From the NCBI RefSeq assembly GCF_031457955.1, contig NZ_JAVDXN010000001.1:620001-684000 (forward strand): 64,000 nt of DNA. Reading direction: 5' to 3'. The notes below the pieces were generated by a model. The model had not been told where the DNA came from, made no database searches, and saw nothing but the letters and a program-made list of their open reading frames with translations. This document shows positions 17,815 through 25,082 of this stretch, one piece after another (positions within the stretch are counted from its first letter, which is position 1; each line of letters starts with the position of its first letter). The position numbers and the translations under genes were made by a program. Source of the DNA: Mixta sp031457955. Lineage in GTDB: Bacteria; Pseudomonadota; Gammaproteobacteria; Enterobacterales; Enterobacteriaceae.

Positions 17815-18318
17815 TTAATCAAGGATCCAGGTCGCGGTATTGTCTTTGCGGCAGGCTTTACTGTCACCGCCGACATCAACACAGACTTGCTTACTGGCGC
17901 GACGCGGACGCGGGCGATCGTTGCGCAGCGCCTGCTCATAGCGGTCGCTGGGCACGCCAGCCTTCATCGGTACATAGCCGATCAGCTGCGTATCATCCGG
18001 CTCGGCGATAGCCAGCCAGTTATTCTCCACCTTACCCAACACCTGGAAAGGCTTGCCGTTTTCCAGATAGCGCACCACCTTGCCGCCGTAGTCAGGCAGG
18101 GTCATCACCGAGGCGTTATACAACGCGCGGTAAGATTCATCCACCGGTGTAAACTCGCCGGGCGCACTGACCGCGTGGCGATGCACCAGCGTCACGCCGT
18201 TGACGGTGCTGCTGACCAGCGTGTCGTCATTGACGGGCGGTGGAGGTGGTTTACAGCCGGCAACGGTTATAACAGCGAGTAATGTCAGCGCGAAACGAAT
18301 TTTCACTTTGATCCTCAC
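17815..18318 (-). CDS. SH3-like domain lipoprotein, first gene of the T6SS-like operon
   Basis: A 167-residue predicted lipoprotein. The lipobox VAGC places the lipidated cysteine at residue 22, followed by a proline run. A central segment (VVRYLENGKPFQVLGKVENNWLA, here about residues 82-104, then IGYVPM) resembles a bacterial SH3 domain, which often binds cell-wall peptides. It is not a TssJ homologue by sequence, although it occupies the place where a TssJ-like lipoprotein would be expected. It lies 85 bases upstream of tssL on the same strand and is probably co-transcribed. Confidence 0.7.
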   Translation of the reverse strand: MRIKVKIRFALTLLAVITVAGCKPPPPPVNDDTLVSSTVNGVTLVHRHAVSAPGEFTPVDESYRALYNASVMTLPDYGGKVVRYLENGKPFQVLGKVENNWLAIAEPDDTQLIGYVPMKAGVPSDRYEQALRNDRPRPRRASKQVCVDVGGDSKACRKDNTATWILD

Positions 18319-18692
18319 GATCTCATCAGATTATCTGGACAAAAGCCAGTGCCTGTAGCGCAGAGACGCGGCAGGCAAGCTGGATGCTTGCCGAAAGGTG
18401 ACGCGGCTGGCTGGAAAAATTGCTCAGATTTACAGAAAGATAAAACCAGGCTCAGTCTACCTGACACTTTTGAGATTTCAAACCATTGCGCGGGTCTGTT
18501 TCTCATGTTATTTGCCGCCGCATACCTTCAGCGCGCGTTTGCCCGCGGGCAGGCGCGAAACATTATGTGGCAAGTATAGACAGCAATGCAGGCGTAGCGC
18601 AGGCTTAATGCAATACGCGAAAAAAGAAAGTGGCGGGCAGCAGAGGATGACCCGACGGCGCTGGAGCGCCGTCGGACAGGCTATTTCAGAAT
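18319..18692. other. intergenic region between chemoreceptor and T6SS-like operon
   Basis: No gene is convincing here. A near-perfect inverted repeat, CCGACGGCGC at 18652-18661 with GCGCCGTCGG at 18666-18675, lies just after the chemoreceptor stop on the minus strand. It lacks a T run, so termination is uncertain. The promoter of the T6SS-like operon should lie in 18319-18600. Confidence 0.4.
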
Positions 18693-20480
18693 TTACAGAC
18701 GGAAGTGACCGGCGGTATCGGCCAGTTCGTTGGCCTGGAATTTCAGCGCGGCGGCGGCGGCAGTCGATTCCACTACCAGCTCGGCATTCTGCTGCACCAT
18801 TTCATCCAGTTTGCCGATGGCTAAATGCACCCCCTGAATGCCGTGCAGCTGGGTTTCGCTGGCCAGCGTAATGCCCTCCATAATGTCAGATACGCTGGCG
18901 ACGCTGCTGACGATGTTATCCATGCTTTCGCCCGCCATGCGTACATAGCGCGAGCCGGTCGCCACGCTTTCGGTGGTGCTGTCGATCAGCGTTTTGATCT
19001 CTTTTGCCGCCTGGGCGCTGCGCTGCGCCAAATTACGCACTTCGCCTGCGACCACCGCAAAACCCCGTCCCTGTTCACCGGCGCGCGCCGCCTCGACCGC
19101 CGCGTTCAGCGCAAGGATATTGGTTTGAAAGGCGATGCCGTCGATCACGCTAATGATATCGCCGATTTTGCCGGAGGCCTGCTCGATGGTCTGCATGGTG
19201 GTGATAACGCTGGAGACCACCTCGCCGCCGCGTCGTGCGGCTTCAGAAGCGGACGCCGCCTGCTGATTCGCCTGCATCGCCGACTGGGTTGATTCCGTCA
19301 CCGACTGGCTAATGGCATCCATGGCGCTGACCGTTTCGCGTAGGTTGCTGGCCGCCTGTTCGGTACGGCCGGAGAGGTCGGCATTGCCGCTGGCGATCTC
19401 ATTGGCGGCGACCTGCACCGAGCCGCTGGCGTCGCGCAGCTGCGTCATAACCGTCGCCAGCTTATCGGTGAAGGCATTAAAGGCGCAGGCGATTTGCGAT
19501 ACTTCATCATTGCCGTTAACCGGCAGACGCTGGGTCAGATCGTCATCGCCGGAACTGATCGCGCGCATCGCATCACGAATCAGCAGCAGGCGACGCATCA
19601 GCGCGCCAATCAGCAGGCTAATCACCAGCGCGGTCACCAGCACCAGCAGGATCAGTGATATCGCCGAAGCGGAAAGCAGCGAATGCATCCCGGCGTAAGC
19701 TTCCGCACGATCCAGCGCCACCACCAGATACCAGTCGGTGCCGCTGACCGGCTTCGCCAGCAACAGCTTATCGACGCCGTTAAGCTGCGCCGCTACCGGC
19801 GTTGTGCTGCTGAGCAGGGTGGGCACATCCAGATCCGGCAACAGCGTTTTCAGCGGCTTCAGGGCCATGCCCATATCGCTGGTGGTCACGATGGTGCCGT
19901 TGTTATCGATCAGCAGGCCGCTGCTGGCGGGCGTAGGATGAATCGAGCCAACGTTCGCCACCACGCTATCCATCGCCACATCGCCGGAGAGCACCGCCTG
20001 GAGCGTGCCGTTCTGGATCACCGGAACGGCGAAGGCGACCACCAGTTTGCCGCTGGCGACATCGACATAGGGCGGCGTCACGATGGGCTTGCCCGCCGCC
20101 TGCGCCTGCAAATACCACGGGCGGCCCGTGGGATCAAAATCAGCGGGAATACCGGCGGCGTCGGAAAATTTCGCAACTTTACTGGCGTAACCGGCATAGA
20201 CGTTGGTAAAGCCACCCGCCCTGGCAATCTGTTGGAACGCGGCGATCGGATCGGCGCTCAGCGCCACCGATTGCAGCGAGGCGATCATGGTGGATTTACT
20301 CGCCACCCACTCGGCAATGGCGGCGTTATGGCTGTCAGCCACCGCTTCCAGCGTGCTGGTGATCGCCTGCTGGTTATATTTTTCGGTCACCAGGTAGTTC
20401 AGCGTGGCATTAACCATTAACGCCACCACCACGCAGGCGGTGGTTATAGCAACAATACGGGCACGAATTGAAGAGAGCAT
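18693..20480 (-). CDS. methyl-accepting chemotaxis protein with dCache sensor domain
   Basis: A 595-residue chemoreceptor. A first membrane helix (about 9-28) precedes a periplasmic dCache-type sensor, seen in DPTGRPWYLQAQAAGKP and PYVDVASGKLVVAFAVPV. A second helix (SAISLILLVLVTALVISLL) is followed by HAMP and a signalling hairpin whose tip reads IDGIAFQTNILALNAAVEAA. The protein ends at TAGHFRL without the NWETF-type pentapeptide that tethers CheR and CheB, so it is probably a low-abundance receptor. The ligand is unknown; dCache receptors often sense amino acids or organic acids. It is divergent from nasR. Confidence 0.93.
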   Translation of the reverse strand: MLSSIRARIVAITTACVVVALMVNATLNYLVTEKYNQQAITSTLEAVADSHNAAIAEWVASKSTMIASLQSVALSADPIAAFQQIARAGGFTNVYAGYASKVAKFSDAAGIPADFDPTGRPWYLQAQAAGKPIVTPPYVDVASGKLVVAFAVPVIQNGTLQAVLSGDVAMDSVVANVGSIHPTPASSGLLIDNNGTIVTTSDMGMALKPLKTLLPDLDVPTLLSSTTPVAAQLNGVDKLLLAKPVSGTDWYLVVALDRAEAYAGMHSLLSASAISLILLVLVTALVISLLIGALMRRLLLIRDAMRAISSGDDDLTQRLPVNGNDEVSQIACAFNAFTDKLATVMTQLRDASGSVQVAANEIASGNADLSGRTEQAASNLRETVSAMDAISQSVTESTQSAMQANQQAASASEAARRGGEVVSSVITTMQTIEQASGKIGDIISVIDGIAFQTNILALNAAVEAARAGEQGRGFAVVAGEVRNLAQRSAQAAKEIKTLIDSTTESVATGSRYVRMAGESMDNIVSSVASVSDIMEGITLASETQLHGIQGVHLAIGKLDEMVQQNAELVVESTAAAAALKFQANELADTAGHFRL

Positions 20481-20648
20481 GCTGGAGCCTCATGGAACGT
20501 GAATCACTGTTTCGGGTATCGGTAATCTGTGTAAACAACTTGAGGCAGCGGAGTAAAATATAAGTAAAAACTATTCTCGCGCCGTGCGTATAAGCGGCAC
20601 GCCCTTTGCTTAATCTTTGCCTGAAAACTTTTTACGGGACGGGCGACG

Positions 20649-21893
20649 ATGCAAAACATCACCGGTTATGGCTGGCGTTACTGGTCAGCGTCACGGGAAA
20701 GCGAACAGCTGGCCTTGCAGGAACTGCTGGATAACGACGCGCTGCTGACGGCAATCAGCGCGCTGATTCATGGCTTGCAGCGTGAGCGCGGTATTTCCAC
20801 GCTCTGGCTCTGTAGCTCAACTGATTTATTGCCGCCGCATCTGGCGACGCGCCAGCTTGAGGTCGATAACGCGCTGAACGCGATGCTGGCGCAGCTGCCG
20901 CCGCCGGAAACGCGCGCCGCCGCCAGCCGCTTTTATGGTCGGATGGCGCTGGCGTTGCAGGCGCTCGACGGGCTGGCGGCGCTGCGGCAACAGGTACAGC
21001 ATCGTCAGCTGCCGCATATTGAAGCGATGCAGCAATTCAGCGAGCTGATTCGCCACCTGCTGCATCTGATCTTTGAAGCGGCGGATAATGCCAGCCACAG
21101 CATATCGCGCACGTTGCTGGCGCTGTTCAGCTTTATGCAGGGCAAAGAGCTGGCCGGACAGGAGCGGGCCACCGGCGCGGCAGGCTTTGCCGCCGGAAAA
21201 TTCAGCAGCCAGGATCGTCAGCAGCTGGTCACGCTGCTGGAGGCGCAAGAGCGCTGTTTTCGTACTTTCTGTGAGTTTGCCGATGAGCAGAGCCTACAGG
21301 CCTGGCGCGCCATCGCCGAAGCGGGTCAGGAAACCGAAAAGCTGCGGCGCATCGCCTGTAGCGGGATGAGCGCGCGCGCCGCCGATGCGCTGCGCTGGTT
21401 TCAGCTGCTTAGCGAGCGGCTGGACGGCATGAAGCAAATTGAAGAGCGGCTGCGGCGACGGGTCATGCAGGTCTGTCGCGAGGGGATTGTGCAGCTGGAC
21501 GTTTCCCGCGCCGCACCGCCGTGCGCCAGCGGCCAGGCGCCGCTGGCCTACAGCCTCTATGTGGCGAACACCCCCTGGCTGGAAGAGGGCGGCACGCTGG
21601 ATGCCAGCGGCATCGCGCCGCAGCTGGGACGCTCGCTGCTGGCGTTGATTGAGAATCAGGCCCAGCGGCTACAGGCGCAAAGCGAAGAGCTGGCGGCGAT
21701 GCACGCGACGCTGGCGGAGCGTAAACAGATCGATCGCGCCAAGGCGTTGCTGATGCAGCATCACCAGTACGACGAACAGCAGGCGTGGCATACGCTGCGC
21801 AAGATGGCGATGGATCAAAACAAGCGGGTAGCGGAGATTGCCGGCGCAATGGTCGAGGTGGCCGCCGCCTTCTCGCTGCCCCAAAACAGGTAG
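20649..21893 (+). CDS. nasR: nitrate-responsive antiterminator NasR
   Basis: The 414-residue protein has an N-terminal NIT domain (about 30-290; QRERGISTLWLCSS near its start), which binds nitrate and nitrite, and a C-terminal ANTAR RNA-binding domain (about 355-405; RAKALLMQHHQYDEQQAW). In Klebsiella, nitrate-bound NasR binds the nasF leader RNA and prevents formation of the terminator. The same leader architecture is present immediately downstream here. The stop codon lies almost on top of an NtrC-like site of the nasF promoter. The start ATG at 20649 has only a weak ribosome-binding site. Confidence 0.93.
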   Translation: MQNITGYGWRYWSASRESEQLALQELLDNDALLTAISALIHGLQRERGISTLWLCSSTDLLPPHLATRQLEVDNALNAMLAQLPPPETRAAASRFYGRMALALQALDGLAALRQQVQHRQLPHIEAMQQFSELIRHLLHLIFEAADNASHSISRTLLALFSFMQGKELAGQERATGAAGFAAGKFSSQDRQQLVTLLEAQERCFRTFCEFADEQSLQAWRAIAEAGQETEKLRRIACSGMSARAADALRWFQLLSERLDGMKQIEERLRRRVMQVCREGIVQLDVSRAAPPCASGQAPLAYSLYVANTPWLEEGGTLDASGIAPQLGRSLLALIENQAQRLQAQSEELAAMHATLAERKQIDRAKALLMQHHQYDEQQAWHTLRKMAMDQNKRVAEIAGAMVEVAAAFSLPQNR

Positions 21894-21894
21894 C

Positions 21895-21911
21895 TGCACA
21901 ATTAACGTGCG
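21895..21911 (+). promoter_or_regulatory. NtrC-binding-site-like palindrome upstream of nasF
   Basis: TGCAC at 21895-21899, seven bases, then GTGCG at 21907-21911. This matches the NtrC pattern TGCAC-N7-GTGCA with one mismatch. It begins one base after the nasR stop and lies about 72 bases upstream of the sigma-54 -24 element, a typical enhancer distance. Confidence 0.65.
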
Positions 21912-21982
21912 TAATTTGTTACACCGGAGTGCGCCTGCGGGCATTAACCCCCGTCAGGGCGCGTCCGGCGGCGGCAAAAAGC

Positions 21983-21998
21983 TGGCACGCCGCTTGCA
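21983..21998 (+). promoter_or_regulatory. sigma-54 promoter of the nas operon
   Basis: TGGCACGCCGCTTGCA is an exact match to the sigma-54 -24/-12 consensus (TGGCAC-N5-TTGCA). Transcription should start near 22009, giving a leader of about 125 bases before the nasF ATG. This agrees with nitrogen-controlled nasF expression in Klebsiella. Confidence 0.92.
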
Positions 21999-22018
21999 AT
22001 AATCTAAACACAATATGC

Positions 22019-22052
22019 GCACGGGTTTCGCCAACGGCGGTGAAATCGGTGC
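22019..22052 (+). promoter_or_regulatory. ANTAR-type hexaloop hairpin in the nasF leader
   Basis: TTTCGCC (22026-22032) pairs with GGTGAAA (22039-22045), one G-U pair included, around the six-base loop AACGGC. The stem is extended by GCAC (22019-22022) with GTGC (22049-22052). The loop has A at position 1 and G at position 4, the signature recognised by ANTAR proteins such as NasR. A second AACG hexamer, AACGCA at 22071-22076, lies in the 5' arm of the downstream terminator. Confidence 0.8.
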
Positions 22053-22061
22053 TTTGGATAA

Positions 22062-22109
22062 AGGTGTCCGAACGCAGGCTTATAGCCTATGCGACGGACG
22101 CCTTTTTTT
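22062..22109 (+). terminator. nitrate-controlled attenuator (leader terminator) before nasF
   Basis: AGGTGTCCG (22062-22070) pairs with CGGACGCCT (22095-22103), one G-U pair included. An inner pairing AGGCT/AGCCT (22076-22080 with 22084-22088) extends the hairpin, and a run of seven thymines ends at 22109. It ends 25 bases before the nasF start. NasR bound to the upstream hexaloop is expected to prevent this hairpin when nitrate or nitrite is present. Confidence 0.88.
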
Positions 22110-22134
22110 ATCTCTTTTTTTCAGGAACCACAGA

Positions 22135-23400
22135 ATGAGCAACGCGCGTTTTATGTCGTCACGTCGTCGTTTTCTCGTCGGTAGCGCCCTGGCGGCGGGC
22201 AGCGCTCTGGTGCCGGGCCTTGGCAGCGTGGTCTGGGCGGCGGGTTCCGATGCGCCGGAAAAGCCACAGGTGCGTGTGGGTTTCATTCCACTGACCGACT
22301 GTGCGCCGGTGGTGATGGCGGCGTTAAAAGGATTCGATAAAAAATATGGCATCAGCCTGCAGCCGTCGAAAGAAGCGAGCTGGGCGGCGGTGCGCGATAA
22401 GCTTGCCTCCGGCGAACTGGATGCCGCACATGCGCTGTACGGCATGATCTACGGCCTGCATCTCGGTATCGCCGGGAAACAGCAGCCGATGGCGAACCTG
22501 ATGACGCTGAACAATAACGGTCAGGCGATTACGCTCTCTGAGCAGCTGCGGGCGCAGGGCGTTAACGACGGCAACAGCCTGCAACAGCGGGTCGCCGCCA
22601 GCGAACCGGGAAGTCTGCGCTTTGCCCATACCTTTCCCACCGGCACGCACGCCATGTGGCTCTATTACTGGCTGGCCAGCGTCGGCATCGATCCGTTCCG
22701 CGACCTGCGTCTGCTGGTGGTGCCGCCGCCGCAGATGGTGATGAACATGAAAATCGGCAACATGAGCGGTTTCTGCGTGGGCGAACCGTGGAACCAGCGC
22801 GCCATCAGCGAGCAGGTCGGCTATACCGCCGTGACCAGCCAACAGGTCTGGCCGGATCATCCGGAGAAAATTCTCGCCACGCGCGCGCAGTGGGTTAATG
22901 AGAACCCCAACACCGCCCGCGCGCTGACCGCAGCGGTGCTGGATGCCGCCCGCTGGATCGACGCGTCCGACGATAACCGCCGCGAAACGGCGCGGGCGAT
23001 TGCCGGACGCGCCTGTCTCAATACTCAGCCGGAGATGATTACCGGACGCATGCTTGGACAGTATCAGGATGGTCTCGGCCGCCGCTGGCAGGATGCGCAT
23101 CCCATGCAGTTTTTCCGCGATGGCGAAGTGAGTTATCCGTGGCTGTCGGATGGCATGTGGTTTTTAACCCAGCTCCAGCGCTGGGGCCTGCTGAAACAGC
23201 AGCCCGATTACCTGGCGGTGGCGCGCGCCATTAACCGCACCGACATCTACCGCCAGGCCGCCAGCGCGGTTGGCCATATTGCGCTGCCGCAGAGCGAAAT
23301 GCGGCGCAGCACCCTGATCGACGGCCGCATCTGGGATGGCAGCAATCCTGCCGCCTGGGCCAACGATTTTGCCATTAAACGCCGAGGAGAACCCGCATGA
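22135..23400 (+). CDS. nasF: nitrate ABC transporter substrate-binding protein, Tat-exported
   Basis: The 421-residue protein begins at the ATG at 22135, after an AGGA ribosome-binding site. The frame is open further upstream into the leader, but that region is the attenuator. It carries a twin-arginine signal (SRRRFLVGSALAAGSALVPG, residues 9-28). The mature part is the NrtA/NasF family of periplasmic nitrate/nitrite receptors (VRVGFIPLTDCAPVVMAALK, SGFCVGEPWNQRA). It works with nasE and nasD. It is the first gene of the nas operon and its stop overlaps the nasE start by four bases. Confidence 0.93.
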   Translation: MSNARFMSSRRRFLVGSALAAGSALVPGLGSVVWAAGSDAPEKPQVRVGFIPLTDCAPVVMAALKGFDKKYGISLQPSKEASWAAVRDKLASGELDAAHALYGMIYGLHLGIAGKQQPMANLMTLNNNGQAITLSEQLRAQGVNDGNSLQQRVAASEPGSLRFAHTFPTGTHAMWLYYWLASVGIDPFRDLRLLVVPPPQMVMNMKIGNMSGFCVGEPWNQRAISEQVGYTAVTSQQVWPDHPEKILATRAQWVNENPNTARALTAAVLDAARWIDASDDNRRETARAIAGRACLNTQPEMITGRMLGQYQDGLGRRWQDAHPMQFFRDGEVSYPWLSDGMWFLTQLQRWGLLKQQPDYLAVARAINRTDIYRQAASAVGHIALPQSEMRRSTLIDGRIWDGSNPAAWANDFAIKRRGEPA

Positions 23401-24272
23401 AAAACAGAGCTCAGATCGTGCCGGACGCGGAAAACGCGCCTGCGGTAGCGGAAGTGATTGTTTTGCCGCCTGTTGCGCCGCGTCCTCGGCGTCGTCGCGG
23501 ACGCCTGAATGCGCTGCTGAAACAGCTGATCCCGGCCTGCTGCGGCCTGCTGTTGCTGCTGGTTATCTGGCAGATCGCGGCGCTGAGCAGCAGCGGCTTT
23601 CCCGGGCCGCTGACCACCGGCGAGGCGGCGCTGAAGCTGTTTGCCCACCCGTTTTATAACGGCGGCCCCAATGACCAGGGCATCGGCTGGAACGTTATCG
23701 CCTCCCTGACGCGCGTGGCGGTGGGCTTCGGCCTGGCGGCGCTGGTAGGCATTCCGGCGGGCTTCCTGATCGGGCGTTTCCGTTTTCTGGCGCAGATGTG
23801 TAATCCGCTGATTGCGCTGCTGCGGCCGGTCAGCCCGCTGGCCTGGCTGCCGATTGGCCTGCTGCTGTTTCAACGCGCTGAACCCGCCTCCAGCTGGACC
23901 ATTTTTATCTGTTCGATCTGGCCGATGATCATCAATACCGCGGAAGGCGTGCAGCGTATTCCGCAGGATTACCTCAACGTAGCGCGGGTGCTGAAGCTCT
24001 CTGAGTGGACCATTATGCGCAAAATCCTGTTTCCGGCGGTGCTGCCTGCGGTACTGACCGGCGTGCGCCTGTCGATTGGCATCGCCTGGCTGGTGATTGT
24101 CGCCGCAGAGATGCTGACCGGCGGGCTGGGCATCGGCTTCTGGATCTGGAACGAGTGGAACAACCTCAACGTAGAACACATTCTGATCGCCATTTTTGTT
24201 ATCGGCGTGGTGGGGCTGCTGCTGGAGCAGGGGCTGATGCTGCTGGCGCGTCGTTTCAGCTGGGAAAAATAG
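23397..24272 (+). CDS. nasE: nitrate ABC transporter permease
   Basis: A 291-residue inner-membrane permease of the NrtB/NasE (BPD_transp_1) type. About 50 cytoplasmic residues rich in Pro/Arg precede the first helix (ACCGLLLLLVIWQIAAL). The EAA loop that contacts the ATPase is seen in DYLNVARVLKLSEWTIMRKI. At least five further hydrophobic segments follow. It overlaps nasF by four bases and is followed 11 bases later by nasD, giving the complete ABC importer. Confidence 0.93.
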   Translation: MKNRAQIVPDAENAPAVAEVIVLPPVAPRPRRRRGRLNALLKQLIPACCGLLLLLVIWQIAALSSSGFPGPLTTGEAALKLFAHPFYNGGPNDQGIGWNVIASLTRVAVGFGLAALVGIPAGFLIGRFRFLAQMCNPLIALLRPVSPLAWLPIGLLLFQRAEPASSWTIFICSIWPMIINTAEGVQRIPQDYLNVARVLKLSEWTIMRKILFPAVLPAVLTGVRLSIGIAWLVIVAAEMLTGGLGIGFWIWNEWNNLNVEHILIAIFVIGVVGLLLEQGLMLLARRFSWEK

Positions 24273-24283
24273 GGGAATACGCG

Positions 24284-25072
24284 ATGCAAAATATCATTCA
24301 GGTGCAAAAGGTCAGCCAGCGCTTTCACAGCGCCGACGGCGAGTTTGTGGCGCTGGATAACGTCTCGTTTGACGTGCGCGCCGGGGAAACGCTCAGTCTG
24401 ATTGGTCATTCCGGCTGCGGTAAATCGACGCTGCTTAACCTGATCGCCGGGCTGACGCTGCCCAGCGACGGCGTGCTGCTGTGCGATAACCGCGAAATAG
24501 CCGGCCCTGGCCCGGAGCGGGCGATGGTGTTTCAGAATCACTCGCTGCTGCCGTGGCTGACGGCGCAGGAGAACGTGGCGCTGGCGGTGGATCAGGTGTT
24601 CCAGCACAGCATGAGCCGGGCGGCGCGGCGCGACTGGATTGAGCATAACCTGGCGCGCGTGCAGATGAGCCATGCGGCCCATAAACGCCCGTCGGAACTA
24701 TCGGGCGGCATGAAACAGCGTATCGGCATCGCCCGCGCGCTGGCGATGAAGCCGCGTGTGCTGCTGATGGATGAGCCGTTCGGCGCGCTGGATGCCCTGA
24801 CGCGCGCTCACTTGCAGGACAGCGTGATGCGCATTCAACAGGAGCTGAACACCACTATCGTGCTGATCACCCATGATGTTGACGAAGCGGTGCTGCTGTC
24901 AGATCGGGTGCTGATGATGACCAACGGCCCTGCGGCGACGCTGGGCGAAATTCTTACCATCGATTTGCCGCGTCCGCGTTCACGCGTCGCGCTGGCGGAC
25001 GACCCGCATTATCACCATCTGCGCCAGCAGATTCTGCATTTCCTGTATGAAAAACAGCGCCACGCGGCCTGA
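24284..25072 (+). CDS. nasD: nitrate ABC transporter ATP-binding protein
   Basis: A 262-residue ABC ATPase of the NrtD/NasD type. Walker A GHSGCGKST, Q-loop VFQNHSLLPWL, signature LSGGMKQR, Walker B VLLMDEPFGALD and the switch histidine in LITHDVDEA are all present. The start at 24284 gives the family length; the frame is open upstream inside nasE but that reading is not supported. It energises nitrate uptake through NasE. Confidence 0.94.
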   Translation: MQNIIQVQKVSQRFHSADGEFVALDNVSFDVRAGETLSLIGHSGCGKSTLLNLIAGLTLPSDGVLLCDNREIAGPGPERAMVFQNHSLLPWLTAQENVALAVDQVFQHSMSRAARRDWIEHNLARVQMSHAAHKRPSELSGGMKQRIGIARALAMKPRVLLMDEPFGALDALTRAHLQDSVMRIQQELNTTIVLITHDVDEAVLLSDRVLMMTNGPAATLGEILTIDLPRPRSRVALADDPHYHHLRQQILHFLYEKQRHAA

Positions 25073-25082
25073 GGAGTCAGCA

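Noticed and set aside
18315..18506. 63-codon minus-strand frame before the SH3-like lipoprotein gene
   Set aside because: No ribosome-binding site, composition unlike a protein, and overlaps the lipoprotein start region.
18652..18675. Rho-independent terminator after the chemoreceptor gene
   Set aside because: The hairpin is excellent but no T run follows on the minus strand, so I list it only as an inverted repeat.
19683..20420. 245-codon frame antisense to the chemoreceptor
   Set aside because: Shadow ORF; the chemoreceptor on the other strand has full domain structure.
22015..22134. N-terminal extension of NasF by 40 codons
   Set aside because: It would translate the attenuator hairpin and its T run. 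The Tat signal and ribosome-binding site place the start at 22135.
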